Shown: positions 1 through 8,489, counted from the stretch's first letter. The stretch is 64,000 nt of DNA from Methylophilales bacterium LSUCC0135 (GCA_001704575.1 MCAW01000003.1:1-64000); one strand, 5' to 3'. A program made the numbers and translations. The notes: generated by a model from the letters alone, not told the origin.

Positions 1-577
1 AAGAAGTTAAGAAGTTACTCCGCCTAAAAAGCAAATCTTAAGCTCCAGAAGCTTTGGGCAGCCGGTCAGGGATTACCAGAGTCTGGCCGAATCACTGACG
101 CTTTACATGAGCCGTGCCGCGGAGAAACTGCGCAGACAACAGCACTACGCCGGTTCAGTCCATGTCTATATCCGCACCAGTCCGTTCAAGCAGGATGAAC
201 CCTACTACGGCAACAGTATGACCATCCCGCTGCCCGCACCGACCGATGACAGCAGGATACTGGTGAATGTCACGTTATGGGGGTTGAAGCAACTATACAA
301 ACCCGGCTTCAATTACGCCAAGGCAGGCGTCATGCTGAGTGAGCTGGTGCCGCAACAAGGCTGCCAGACTGACTTGTTCAGCATGGCCGCCAGCAACCCC
401 GCAAGTTGTGAAAAATCTACCAAACTCATGCATGCCTTTGACAGTATCAACAACAAGATGGGGCGGGATACGATGAAGCTGGCCGGTGAGGGCACAAGAC
501 GCCCATGGAAAATGCGGCAGGAAAACAAGACGCCGGCTTATACGACGAGCTGGGAAGAATTGCGAGTGGTTGCGTAG
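1..577 (+). pseudogene. umuC: UmuC C-terminal part (DNA polymerase V catalytic subunit), frame broken at the window edge
   Basis: The frame ending with TAG at 575-577 stays open back to codon 11-13 and encodes about 188 residues matching the UmuC little-finger and C-terminal region: ILSSRSFG, then RAAEKLRRQ, and the DUF4113-like end with MRQENKTPAYTTSWEEL. UmuC is the error-prone Y-family polymerase of the SOS response, which works with UmuD'. The stretch upstream of codon 11 is closed by a TAA at 8-10. The octamer AAGAAGTT occurs twice in tandem at 1-16. Removing one copy would join a plausible E-E-V-T-P-P-K-K reading to the rest. With both copies, a ribosome arriving in the third frame would stop at TAA 39-41. 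I infer a +8 frameshift in umuC. The polymerase domain lies outside the window, so its state is unknown. Confidence 0.8.
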
Positions 578-650
578 TTTGTTAGGCTCAAGCTAAATGG
601 TTTAATCGGTGTGTTGCCGGTTGAACGCTGCCGACTGACCGGAGGGTGGA

Positions 651-1040
651 ATGCAATCAATGACACTTTATTACGATGGGCGCTGCCCGTTATGCATGGC
701 AGAGATTCATATGCTTCGGGCACGCAATAAGCAAGGTCTTTTGCAATTTGTCGATGTGACCGAAGATGGGTTTGACGCAGCAGGGCATGAGATTAGTTGC
801 AGTGCAGCACTTGCGCAGATGCACGGCCGTTTGCAGGACGGCAGACTGTTAACCGGGTCTGTCGTTTTTGCAGAAGCGTACCGCCGCGCCAATCTTCCCG
901 TATTGGCATGGGTGTTATCACAGCCTTTGTTGCAGCCGCTAATGGCAGTTCTCTATCGCTTGTTCGCCAGATACCGCCATAGCATCTCAAGATGTTTGGG
1001 ACCGGTACTGCTGCGTTTCGTCAAGCCTGCCGGTCGCTGA
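651..1040 (+). CDS. DCC-family (DUF393) thiol-disulfide oxidoreductase-like protein
   Basis: A 129-residue protein that opens with LYYDGRCPLCMAEI. This has the D-G-x-C-x-x-C signature that defines the DCC family (DUF393), small proteins predicted to have a thioredoxin-like redox centre with unknown partners. A hydrophobic stretch (LPVLAWVLSQPLLQPLMAVLYRLF, about residues 82-107) and a basic tail are usual for the family. A GGAGG sits eight bases before the ATG at 651. Downstream lies a convergent minus-strand gene. No operon partner is apparent, so the substrate cannot be inferred. Family assignment is firm. Any enzymatic role is inferred only from the CxxC motif. Confidence 0.85.
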   Translation: MQSMTLYYDGRCPLCMAEIHMLRARNKQGLLQFVDVTEDGFDAAGHEISCSAALAQMHGRLQDGRLLTGSVVFAEAYRRANLPVLAWVLSQPLLQPLMAVLYRLFARYRHSISRCLGPVLLRFVKPAGR

Positions 1041-1059
1041 TCAGATTTGCCCTGATGTA

Positions 1060-1296
1060 TCACTTCCAGCCTTGCATCCAGACTGCGGGGTCCAGTAACT
1101 TCTGCCATTGACAGGTCCACTGTCTTTTTGTCATCACGGCTTCTATCACGACCTGATCGAGCTGCCCGGGGATATCTGCATCATCGATCAATTTGACCAC
1201 GATAAAATGCCGTTCTTTATGAGTTGGATGTACTGCCGTCCATTTACTGTGCAGCAGTTTCTTGGGATTGACCCGGTGCGTTTCAAGAGGTGTCAC
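1060..1296 (-). CDS. TIGR02450-type small Trp-rich protein
   Basis: A 78-residue protein containing NPKKLLHSKWTAVHPTHKERHF, conserved Lys/Trp positions in the middle, and a WMQGWK end. This layout (P-K-K-L-L-x-S-K-W-T-A-V at the start, W-x-x-G-W at the end) is that of the TIGR02450 family, conserved small proteins of unknown function. The start is GTG at 1296, preceded by AAGGA on the minus strand. An 82-residue open frame on the opposite strand over the same DNA shows no family features and was judged a shadow. Confidence 0.75.
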   Translation of the reverse strand: MTPLETHRVNPKKLLHSKWTAVHPTHKERHFIVVKLIDDADIPGQLDQVVIEAVMTKRQWTCQWQKLLDPAVWMQGWK

Positions 1297-1370
1297 AAAG
1301 TTTTTCCTTCAGAGATGATGTGCGCCCGTTATCCCAATCAGCGTAATTCATCCTGACACGCTCGTTTCTG

Positions 1371-1487
1371 GTGTATTTGCGGGAAGCAACACTGGAAGAG
1401 AACGATATTACACATGATGCCGATTTTGCCTATGAGCTGACCGAATTGATTTATCGTTTTGTTATCCGGTTGCCGGAGTCGAGCTGA
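1371..1487 (+). other. Short open frame of uncertain status, possibly a gene remnant
   Basis: Between the TIGR02450-type gene and the lipoprotein gene a plus-strand frame runs from a stop at 1344-1346 to TGA at 1485-1487. It has GTG at 1371 and reads VYLREATLEEND, then FAYELTELIYRFVIRLPESS. The composition looks protein-like (acidic helix, then an aromatic/hydrophobic segment), but there is no ATG, no ribosome-binding site and no family I recognise. It may be the end of a decayed gene or chance. Confidence 0.2.
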
Positions 1488-1556
1488 TCTATCTGATGCT
1501 GTTGAACCAATGCAGCTCTATATGCCGAGCTGCATTGGGTTTTTGCTGAAACTTGC

Positions 1557-1793
1557 TTATTTTGTCTTGCAGGCAACTTCCATGCTGCGGTTCTGCGTAA
1601 TCAGGCTTTCTTGCATGTTTCTGGTGTCATAGCCGTTGGCACAGAGTTTTTTGGCTTTGTCGTGGCAGACTTGCCAATCTGAAAAGCCGATGCAGCTCAC
1701 TTTGACCCATTCACGCTTGTCAGCTTTGCTGCCGCCCAGCATGCTGCAACCGGATATGAAGACTAACAAGATGATGGTGCTGAGTTTTTTCAT
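1557..1793 (-). CDS. Small putative lipoprotein
   Basis: A 78-residue protein starting MKKLSTIILLVFISGCSMLGG. It has a basic n-region, a hydrophobic core and an I-S-G-C lipobox, so the mature protein should begin at the cysteine and be lipid-anchored. The mature part has four further cysteines, in VSCIGF, QVCHDKAKKLC and VACKTK, which could form two disulfides in the periplasm. The open frame continues 41 codons further upstream, but the ATG at 1793 is chosen because it places the signal peptide at the N-terminus. No function can be assigned. Confidence 0.7.
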   Translation of the reverse strand: MKKLSTIILLVFISGCSMLGGSKADKREWVKVSCIGFSDWQVCHDKAKKLCANGYDTRNMQESLITQNRSMEVACKTK

Positions 1794-1880
1794 GGTGATT
1801 CCGAGTGATTGTATTAAGTAATAGAGAAGTGCATTTTTGCACAAACTGAGAAATCCCTCATCAATTGTTTGAACAAAAGA

Positions 1881-1908
1881 AAAAGCACCGGAGGAGCCGG
1901 TGCTTTTT
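1881..1908 (-). terminator. Intrinsic terminator after pstB (possibly bidirectional)
   Basis: An 11-bp inverted repeat (AAAAGCACCGG / CCGGTGCTTTT) around a 5-base loop lies 20 bp beyond the pstB stop. On the minus strand the GC-rich stem is followed by a U run. The plus-strand reading also ends in Ts. Confidence 0.85.
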
Positions 1909-1927
1909 CGGAGCAAACGTTAACTGA

Positions 1928-2707
1928 TCAGCCGAACTTGCCGGTGATATAGTCTTCCGTTTCCTTGCGCGTCGGGTTGGTGAAAATGCGGTCGGTATCG
2001 CCGTATTCGATCAGTTCACCGAGGTACATGTAGGCGGTGTAATCGGAGATTCGCGCGGCCTGCTGCATGTTGTGGGTCACGACCAGAATGGTCAGTTTGT
2101 TGCGTAGCTCGGACATCAGTTCTTCGATATTGGCAGTAGCGATCGGGTCCAGCGCCGAAGTCGGCTCGTCGAACAGCATGATTTCCGGGTCGGTCGCCAG
2201 CGCACGGGCGATGCACAAACGCTGTTGCTGGCCGCCGGAGAGATTGAAGGCGAGGTCGTGCAGGCGGTCTTTCACTTCGTTCCAGATCGCAGCGCCTTTG
2301 AGTGCTTCTTCCACCTTGTCATCAACAATGCGCTTGTTGCGCTCGCCGCGAACCCGCAGTCCGTAAGCGACGTTTTCGTAGATGGATTTCGGGAACGGAT
2401 TGGGTTTCTGGAACACCATGCTGATGCGCATGCGGACTTCGATCGGATCGACACCATTTGCCAGCACATTGGTGTTGTCCGGGTGCATGACGATCTGGCC
2501 GTCATATTTGTTGCCAGGGTAAAGATCGTGCATGCGGTTGAAGCAGCGCAGAAAAGTGGATTTGCCGCAGCCGGAAGGGCCGATCAGCGCTGTAATCTTC
2601 TTTTCGTACAAGGGCATGCTGATGTTTTTCAACGCTTGATGGCCGCCGTTGTAGAAGAAATTCAGATTGCGGGATTCTGCTTTCATGGGTGAGGTGACAG
2701 TAACCAT
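1928..2707 (-). CDS. pstB: Phosphate ABC transporter ATP-binding protein PstB
   Basis: A 259-residue ATPase of the high-affinity phosphate importer PstSCAB. It couples ATP hydrolysis on the cytoplasmic side to phosphate entry through PstC/PstA. It shows the Walker [10 protein letters not shown] (residues 43-51), the Q-loop region [17 protein letters not shown], the ABC signature LSGGQQQR, the Walker [14 protein letters not shown], and the switch histidine in VVTHNMQQA. Length is normal for the family. The ATG at 2707 has AGGAA upstream. It is the last gene of the pstS-pstC-pstA-pstB run and is followed by a strong terminator. No phoU follows, although phoU closes many pst operons. Confidence 0.98.
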   Translation of the reverse strand: MVTVTSPMKAESRNLNFFYNGGHQALKNISMPLYEKKITALIGPSGCGKSTFLRCFNRMHDLYPGNKYDGQIVMHPDNTNVLANGVDPIEVRMRISMVFQKPNPFPKSIYENVAYGLRVRGERNKRIVDDKVEEALKGAAIWNEVKDRLHDLAFNLSGGQQQRLCIARALATDPEIMLFDEPTSALDPIATANIEELMSELRNKLTILVVTHNMQQAARISDYTAYMYLGELIEYGDTDRIFTNPTRKETEDYITGKFG

Positions 2708-2751
2708 GTTCTATATTCCTAAAGTTTTCAATAAATTTACGGGTAGCCGAT

Positions 2752-3696
2752 TTACTGCCACTTGATCTTCTTGCGGATGTTGTAGCGCATCTTGATGGCG
2801 ACACCATTCATCAGCAGTGTCACGATGATGATGATTGCGCCTGCTGCTGCGGCATTAACATGGAACTCTGGGCTTGGTCGCGAAAGCCAGCTGAACATCT
2901 GAATCGGCAATACAGTGAAGCCAGACCAAAGCCAATCGAAATTCAAGAAAGGTGGTGTGGTTGTAATTGGCGACGGCGGCAGGAAAGCGATAAAAGTCAG
3001 CGCGCCAATGGTGATGACAGGGGCAGTTTCACCAATAGCACGTGCCATGCCAATAATCACACCAGTCAGAATGCCACCTGTCGCGTAACGAACAACATGC
3101 TGGGAAACTACCTGCCATTTGGTGGCGCCTACCGCATAAGCTGCTTCACGAATCGCAACAGGAATACCGCGAATTGCTTCGCGTGTTGCCACAATCACTA
3201 CCGGGAGAATCAGAAGGCCCAATGTCAGTCCGGCAGTCAAAATACTGGTGCCAAAATCAAGGATGTAAATAAACAGGCCTAAAGCAAGCAGGCCGTAAAT
3301 GATGGATGGCACTGCAGCAAGGTTGGTTACATTGATTTCAATCACTTCGGTAAACCAGTTCTTCGGGGCATATTCTTCGAGGTATATTGCTGCAGCAACA
3401 CCCATTGGTACGGCTGACAAAAAGGTAATGATCATCACCAGTGCGGAGCCGACCAGTGCGGATAATAAGCCTGCTTGTGAAGCTCTCCGTGATGGGAAGC
3501 TGCTGAAAAACTCATAGGAGAGCAGCTTCGGGTAGCCGTCAATGATCAGGTCAATAAAAAGAGCCAGCAAAGTCAGCAATACCAGCATGATGCAGACTAA
3601 GCCAACACCGGAAAAAATCGCGTCATTCATCTTGTGACGCTTGATCATGGCTCTTACTTCATCGAGGTTGCTGAGTGTAGATGCTTGTTTATTCAT
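2752..3696 (-). CDS. pstA: Phosphate ABC transporter permease PstA
   Basis: A 314-residue inner-membrane permease that forms the phosphate pore with PstC. Several hydrophobic segments are visible, with the cytoplasmic EAA-type loop REAAYAVGATKWQVV and the typical MARAIGETAPVITIGAL. The open frame extends 19 codons further upstream into pstC, but the ATG at 3696 (MNKQASTLSNLDEV) is preferred: it lies 2 bases past the pstC stop and gives a normal N-terminus. The tight spacing indicates translational coupling with pstC. Confidence 0.96.
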   Translation of the reverse strand: MNKQASTLSNLDEVRAMIKRHKMNDAIFSGVGLVCIMLVLLTLLALFIDLIIDGYPKLLSYEFFSSFPSRRASQAGLLSALVGSALVMIITFLSAVPMGVAAAIYLEEYAPKNWFTEVIEINVTNLAAVPSIIYGLLALGLFIYILDFGTSILTAGLTLGLLILPVVIVATREAIRGIPVAIREAAYAVGATKWQVVSQHVVRYATGGILTGVIIGMARAIGETAPVITIGALTFIAFLPPSPITTTPPFLNFDWLWSGFTVLPIQMFSWLSRPSPEFHVNAAAAGAIIIIVTLLMNGVAIKMRYNIRKKIKWQ

Positions 3697-3697
3697 T

Positions 3698-4645
3698 TTA
3701 GTAAGCCTCGCGGAATTTCTTGCGTGAGAGGTGGCCAAGGATGTTGAAAGCAAGTGTCATCAACATCAGCACTAGACCAGCAGCAAAAATGGTCTGGTAG
3801 CCAATGCTGCCGTGTGGCAAGTCACCCATTGCGACCTGGACGATATAGGCTGTGATTGTAGCTGCCGAATCCATGGGGTTGAATGTGAGATTAGGTTGCT
3901 GACCCGCTGCGATGGCAACCACCATGGTTTCTCCCACTGCGCGGGAAATCGCCAAAATGTAAGCGGCGATGATGCCGGAAATGGCAGCAGGGGTTACAAC
4001 GCGAATCGCCGTCTGGAAACGTGTGGCACCCATGGCGTAGGAACCTTCGCGCATGCTCATAGGTACTGCGCGCATGGCATCTTCTGCCACTGATGCAATG
4101 TAGGGAATCACCATGATGCCGATGACAATGCCTGGGCCAAGCATGTTGAAGGAAGGTAAATCCGGGAATATTTTTTGCAGAAGCGGTGTGACCAGCAAGA
4201 GCGCAAAATAACCAAAAACAATGGTCGGTACACCCTCCAGTAGCTCAAGAATCGGTTTCACTGTTTCGCGCGTTTTGTGTGAGGCGAATTCAGATAGATA
4301 GATAGCGCCAATCGTGCCGACCGGAATTGCAAATAACAATGCTACTCCCGCAATTGTTACCGTGCCGGATACCAAAGGCAAAATCCCGTAATGAGCATCT
4401 TCAAACAAGGGGGTCCATTGGGTGTCTGTAAGAAAATCGACAATAGAGACGTGCTGGAAGAACGTATAGGATTCATAGAGCAGGATTGCGACAATCGCAA
4501 TGGTTACAAAAACCGCAGAGAGTGCGGCCAGCATCAGAATGCCTTCAATAATTCGCTCGATGAAATGCCGCCGGAATTTTTTCACCAAGCGGTCGCTGAT
4601 TTGAGTATCCATGGGATTTTGTAGCACTTGATTAGCCGTATTCAC
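3698..4645 (-). CDS. pstC: Phosphate ABC transporter permease PstC
   Basis: A 315-residue permease partner of PstA. It has a first transmembrane segment (IIEGILMLAALSAVFVTIAI), then several more, and the conserved permease loop REGSYAMGATRFQTA followed by ISRAVGETMVVAIAAG. It lies about 100 bp downstream of pstS with a hairpin in the gap, and its stop is one base before the pstA start. The start may be the ATG at 4645 or the internal MDTQISDRL twelve codons later. The first is kept because the whole region looks coding. Confidence 0.96.
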   Translation of the reverse strand: MNTANQVLQNPMDTQISDRLVKKFRRHFIERIIEGILMLAALSAVFVTIAIVAILLYESYTFFQHVSIVDFLTDTQWTPLFEDAHYGILPLVSGTVTIAGVALLFAIPVGTIGAIYLSEFASHKTRETVKPILELLEGVPTIVFGYFALLLVTPLLQKIFPDLPSFNMLGPGIVIGIMVIPYIASVAEDAMRAVPMSMREGSYAMGATRFQTAIRVVTPAAISGIIAAYILAISRAVGETMVVAIAAGQQPNLTFNPMDSAATITAYIVQVAMGDLPHGSIGYQTIFAAGLVLMLMTLAFNILGHLSRKKFREAY

Positions 4646-4693
4646 GTTGATTTGACTCTCGTATTGTAACGGATTTGCAATATTTAGATGAGT

Positions 4694-4724
4694 CAGGCTG
4701 ATGCGTTTTCAACGCATCAGCCTG
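4694..4724 (-). promoter_or_regulatory. Intercistronic hairpin between pstS and pstC
   Basis: A perfect 14-bp inverted repeat (CAGGCTGATGCGTT / AACGCATCAGCCTG) with a 3-base loop sits just after the pstS stop. No U run follows on the minus strand, so it is more likely to be a partial terminator or 3'-end stabiliser. That would make pstS mRNA more abundant than pstCAB mRNA, a common arrangement for binding-protein genes. Confidence 0.75.
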
Positions 4725-4744
4725 TAACACAGGTAAAGCAGGAT

Positions 4745-5743
4745 TTACTTGATACGGGAAAGTAAATCTTGAACCTTTACACCAACCTCAGCTTTGCCAC
4801 CAAAGCCGGTACCTGGCTTCAGTGCCTTCCAGTGAGCAATAACAGCCTTTTGGTCAGCTTCGGGAAGTGGAACGTACTTGACTTCTTCGATCAGTGGGCG
4901 ACCTTTTTCCAGGTAGTAATCCACGAAAGCCTTGACGTGCGGCTTGAACGCAGCGCCGGTAGCATTAACGTAGATGAAAATCGGACGGGCCAATGGCTGA
5001 TAGCTGCCGTTCTCGATACTCTCTTTCGAAGGACCTACAGCAGGCTTGCCGTCCTTTTCGATAATGCCAACAGCAGCCAGTTTGTCCTTGTTTTCTTCAT
5101 AGTAGGCATAACCGAAGTAACCCAGCGCATTGACATCGCCGGATACGCCCATGACGAGCACATTGTCATCTTCAGAGGATGTCACGTCACCGCGAGCAGA
5201 CTTGGATTTACCGACGATAGCTTCAGTAAAATAATCGAAAGTACCCGAGTCTGCGCCTGGTGCGAACAGCTTCAGGGGTTTGTCCGGAAATTTGGCGTTA
5301 ACTTGTTTCCAGCTCTTTACCTTGCCTTGAGCAGCCGGTTCCCACATTTTTTTCAGGTCAGCAACGGTCATTGTCTTCGCCCAGTCATTCTTTGGGTTGA
5401 TGACTACAGTTAAAGCGTCAAAAGCAACTGGGAGTTCAATGAATTGAATGCCGTTGGCCTTGCATTCGTCAATTTCCTTTTGCAGGATAGGGCGGGAAGC
5501 ACCCGAGATATCGGTTTCACCACGGCAGAACTTCTTGAAGCCACCACCGGTGCCGGAAACGCCAACCGTTACTTTGGTTTTGGTGGCTTTCTGGAATTCT
5601 TCTGCAACCGCTTCCGTGATAGGGAAAACAGTACTGGAGCCATCGATCTTGACGATCTTTTCAACCGCGAAGGCGGTCGGGGCAGAAAAAGCAGCAGCGA
5701 CGAAAGTCGCGACGCTCAGGGTTTGTGCGAGTTTGAATTGCAT
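4745..5743 (-). CDS. pstS: Phosphate-binding protein PstS (periplasmic)
   Basis: A 332-residue periplasmic receptor that delivers phosphate to PstCAB. A signal peptide ([20 protein letters not shown], cleavage likely after AFA) precedes [20 protein letters not shown]. Phosphate-contact segments [23 protein letters not shown] and [13 protein letters not shown] are present. The ATG at 5743 is chosen over one five codons earlier because GGAGG lies five bases before it. It heads the pst run, has a Pho box 91 bp upstream, and is followed by a hairpin before pstC. A paralogue lies directly upstream on the same strand. Confidence 0.96.
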   Translation of the reverse strand: MQFKLAQTLSVATFVAAAFSAPTAFAVEKIVKIDGSSTVFPITEAVAEEFQKATKTKVTVGVSGTGGGFKKFCRGETDISGASRPILQKEIDECKANGIQFIELPVAFDALTVVINPKNDWAKTMTVADLKKMWEPAAQGKVKSWKQVNAKFPDKPLKLFAPGADSGTFDYFTEAIVGKSKSARGDVTSSEDDNVLVMGVSGDVNALGYFGYAYYEENKDKLAAVGIIEKDGKPAVGPSKESIENGSYQPLARPIFIYVNATGAAFKPHVKAFVDYYLEKGRPLIEEVKYVPLPEADQKAVIAHWKALKPGTGFGGKAEVGVKVQDLLSRIK

Positions 5744-5833
5744 TACAACCTCCATCATTAATAAGTAACTTGCAAAGCACGGAATATTCGCATCGCATGT
5801 TTTGCGATAACGTAATCACTTTAATGACTGAAG

Positions 5834-5851
5834 ATGACGGTTTTGTGACAA
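5834..5851 (-). promoter_or_regulatory. Pho box upstream of pstS
   Basis: The minus strand reads TTGTCACAAAACCGTCAT, which agrees at 15 of 18 positions with the PhoB-binding consensus CTGTCATAAAACTGTCAT. This gives two 7-bp direct repeats separated by 4 A/T bases. It lies 91 bp before the pstS ATG. A weak -10-like CATTAA/TTAAAG follows about 10 bases downstream, the expected spacing for a PhoB-activated promoter where the Pho box replaces the -35. Confidence 0.85.
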
Positions 5852-5890
5852 ATAGTCAGTTAGTCGTTATCGGGTGGGCAAGCAGGCATG

Positions 5891-5922
5891 AAAAAGCCCT
5901 GACATGGCGGTCAGGGCTTTTT
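5891..5922 (-). terminator. Intrinsic terminator after the second pstS gene
   Basis: A 12-bp inverted repeat (AAAAAGCCCTGA / TCAGGGCTTTTT) with an 8-base loop lies 30 bp past the stop of the upstream pstS paralogue and ends in a U run on the minus strand. It separates that gene from the pstSCAB promoter, so the two pstS genes are separate transcription units. Confidence 0.9.
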
Positions 5923-5951
5923 AGGGGTGCCAGCCGGGCTTGTAAGCCGGA

Positions 5952-6986
5952 TCAGATACGTTTCAGCAGATCCTCAATTTTGACACCGATCTCCGGTTCG
6001 CCGCCGAAGCCGGTGCCGGTCTTTCTCTCCTGCCAGTGTTTGATCACGGCGCTGACTTCGTTGTCCGGCAACGGAATGAATTTGACTTCCTGAATCAGTT
6101 CCGTCGAATTCTCCAGATAGTAGTCGATGAAGGATTTCACTTCAGGGACTTCTGCCGATGCTGCGTTGACATAAATAAAGAGAGGACGCGAAAGCGGCTG
6201 ATAGCTGCCGTTGCGGACGTTTTCTTCAGAAGGCGCAACCGCTTCGCCGCCTGCCTGGGCGACGATAGGTACCGCCTTGATGGTCTGCTGGTTTTCGGCG
6301 TAGTAGGCAAAACCAAAGTAGCCGATGGCGCCGATATCACCGGAGACGCCCTTGACGATGACGTTGTCGTCTTCAGATGCGGTGAAGTCGCCACGGCTGG
6401 ACTTGGCCTTGCCCATGATGGCTTCGGTGAAATAATCGAACGTGCCGGAATCGGAACCGGCGCCGAACAGTCTCAGCGGACGATCGGGCCAGGCAGGGTT
6501 GACCTGGTTCCAGTTCTTGATGACGTTTTGCGCTGCAGGTTCCCACATCTTCTTCAGTTCATCCACGGTCATGCTGGTGATGAAATCGTTCTGCGGGTTA
6601 ATGACGACCGTCAGCGCATCGTAGGCGATCGGCAGTTCGATGTATTCGATGCCGGCTGCCTTGCAGGCTTCCATTTCCTCATGCAGGATGGGTCGGGATG
6701 CCTGCGTCATGTCGACTTCGCCGCGGCAGAACTTCTTGAAACCGCCCCCGGTACCGGAAATGCCGACCGTTGTTTTGATGCGGGTGGTGATCTGGAATTC
6801 TTCTGCAATCGCCTCGGTGATCGGAAATACTGTGCTGGAGCCATCGATGCGGACAATACGTGTATCAGCCTGCTCGCTTGAGCAGGCACTGATGCCCAAA
6901 GCGACCGCTGAGAGCATGAGGCAGGCGCCCAGTTTGGCGGAGATGGATTTTGCAGCGGGTGCTGCCTGGTGAAGATCGGATTGCAT
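5952..6986 (-). CDS. Second PstS-type phosphate-binding protein, lipoprotein form
   Basis: A 344-residue paralogue of the PstS at 4745-5743, sharing [43 protein letters not shown] and [13 protein letters not shown]. Unlike its neighbour it has a lipoprotein signal peptide with lipobox G-I-S-A-C, so it should be membrane-anchored while the other PstS is soluble. AGGGG precedes the ATG at 6986. It has its own terminator and no convincing Pho box. It may bind phosphate under other conditions or act as a sensor. Those roles are inference. Confidence 0.9.
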   Translation of the reverse strand: MQSDLHQAAPAAKSISAKLGACLMLSAVALGISACSSEQADTRIVRIDGSSTVFPITEAIAEEFQITTRIKTTVGISGTGGGFKKFCRGEVDMTQASRPILHEEMEACKAAGIEYIELPIAYDALTVVINPQNDFITSMTVDELKKMWEPAAQNVIKNWNQVNPAWPDRPLRLFGAGSDSGTFDYFTEAIMGKAKSSRGDFTASEDDNVIVKGVSGDIGAIGYFGFAYYAENQQTIKAVPIVAQAGGEAVAPSEENVRNGSYQPLSRPLFIYVNAASAEVPEVKSFIDYYLENSTELIQEVKFIPLPDNEVSAVIKHWQERKTGTGFGGEPEIGVKIEDLLKRI

Positions 6987-7170
6987 GGAAACCCCTGAAG
7001 GTGTTGGCGATATTGCATTTTAACAAAATTGACATCTTATTTTCACAATAGATGGCATTTCAATCCGGGCGCTTTACCCTGCAATCGGCGGTTGGCAAGT
7101 TACAGTCGCAAAGCGGGCTTAATGTATAATTACGCGTTTTGAATCAATCAACAGCGGAACAACAGAATCA

Positions 7171-8275
7171 ATGGAAGCCGAGCAACTCAATCAGATCAGC
7201 AACCGTCTGCAGGACCTCGCCGAACGCAGCCAGGCATTACGGGGGTATCTTTGACTTCGACAGCAAGCAACAACGCCTGCAAGAGGTCAGCCAATTACTC
7301 GAAGACCCCAATATCTGGAACGATAACGAGCGTTCGCTGAAACTCGGCAAAGAGCGCCGGGAACTGGAATTTATCGTCAACAGCCTGCTGGCGGTTGAAA
7401 GCGGCGTGCGTGACGGACGAGATCTGTTCGAGATGGCGCGCGAAGAAAACGATGACGACACCCTGCTCAGTATCGATGCCGACACGCAAGAAATAGAACA
7501 ACGCGTGGCCGAAATGGAGTTCCGCCGCATGTTCTCCAACCCGATGGACGGCAATAACTGCTTCATCGATATCCAGTCCGGTTCCGGCGGCACCGAGGCG
7601 CAGGACTGGGCCTCCATGCTGTTGCGCATGTACTTGCGTTATTGTGAACGACGCGGTTTCAAGGTTGAAGTGCTGGAAGAAACCGAAGGCGATACTGCCG
7701 GCATCAAGGGCGCCTCGCTCAAGGTCACTGGCGACTACGCCTACGGTTATCTGCGTACCGAATCGGGCGTGCACCGGCTGGTGCGCAAATCACCGTTCGA
7801 TTCCGGCAATCGCCGCCATACTTCGTTCGCCAGCGTCTCCGTCTATCCTGAAGTCGATGACTCGATCGAAGTGACGATCAACCCCGCCGATCTTCGTATC
7901 GATACCTACCGCGCATCCGGCGCCGGTGGTCAGCACATCAACAAGACCGATTCCGCCGTGCGTATCACGCACGAGCCGACCGGAATTGTCGTGCAATGCC
8001 AGAACGACCGCTCACAGCATCGCAACAAGGATGAAGCCATGGCGATGCTGAAAGCGCGACTGTATGAGCTTGAACTGCGCAAGCGTAACGAGGAAAAACA
8101 GGCGCTGGAAGACGCCAAGACCGACATCGGCTGGGGCCACCAGATACGTAGCTACGTGCTTGATCAGTCTCGTATCAAGGACCTCCGTACCAATGTCGAG
8201 ATCGGCAATACCCAGGGCGTGCTTGATGGGGATCTGGATCCGTTCATTTCCGAGAGCTTGAAGCAGGGCGTCTAG
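7171..8275 (+). CDS. prfB: Peptide chain release factor 2 (programmed +1 frameshift)
   Basis: RF2 recognises UGA and UAA stop codons and releases the finished peptide. Translation starts at ATG 7171 ([20 protein letters not shown]), reads 27 codons to an in-frame TGA at 7252-7254, then shifts +1 (CTT-T-GAC) and continues to TAG at 8273-8275, giving 367 residues. After the shift the protein carries the stop-recognition tripeptide SPF (residues 207-209) and the catalytic GGQ (252-254). A promoter with -10 TATAAT at 7125-7130 precedes it. A plus-strand open frame beginning at 7139 is only the second-frame extension of the real gene, so its N-terminus is false. Confidence 0.97.
7239..7256 (+). 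promoter_or_regulatory. Programmed +1 frameshift site of prfB
   Basis: The site reads ACGGGGGTATCTTTGAC: a purine-rich Shine-Dalgarno-like GGGGG three bases before the slippery CTT, then TGA followed by C. This is the classical RF2 autoregulatory element. When RF2 is scarce the ribosome pauses at UGA and slips +1 into the long frame. Confidence 0.97.
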
Positions 8276-8279
8276 AATC

Positions 8280-8489
8280 TTGAACCACGGAGAGCACAGA
8301 GATCACCGAGAATTGATTCTCAAAGAGCTTTCTGAGGGAATTATCGGCTGTGCAATTGCTGACTTACATGGAGCTTGCAGATTGCAGGCTTGGCATGCTG
8401 ATCAACTTCAATGAGAAGTTATTGAAACAGGGCATACGCAGATTTGTTCTTTAAGGTTTCTCCGTGCACTTGGTGTGCTCTGTGGTTAA
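8280..8489 (+). pseudogene. Remnant of a GxxExxY-family gene between inverted repeats
   Basis: Two pieces of a GxxExxY (PDDEXK_3-like) protein remain. The first is an N-terminal part reading ELILKELSEGIIGCAI (8311-8358), and the second a C-terminal part reading LINFNEKLLKQGIRRFVL, ending at TAA 8452-8454. They lie in different frames, and the middle of the gene, which normally carries the G-x-x-E-x-x-Y and nuclease-like core, is missing. The join lies in GCAATTG. The remnant is bounded by an imperfect inverted repeat, 8281-8312 against 8458-8489 (AACCAC..GAG types). It occupies most of the 245-bp gap between prfB and lysS. Family identity is recalled. The deletion is inferred. Confidence 0.65.

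Noticed and set aside
1108-1356. 82-codon plus-strand frame opposite the TIGR02450-type gene
   Set aside because: The minus-strand frame matches a conserved small family. This one does not.
6987-7138. Possible Pho box before the second pstS
   Set aside because: Only one good TGTCA half-site with the second half poorly matched or wrongly spaced. Not strong enough to call.
7139-7252. Plus-strand start at 7139 for prfB
   Set aside because: The residues between 7139 and the frameshift belong to the wrong frame. The correct start is ATG 7171 with a +1 frameshift at 7252.
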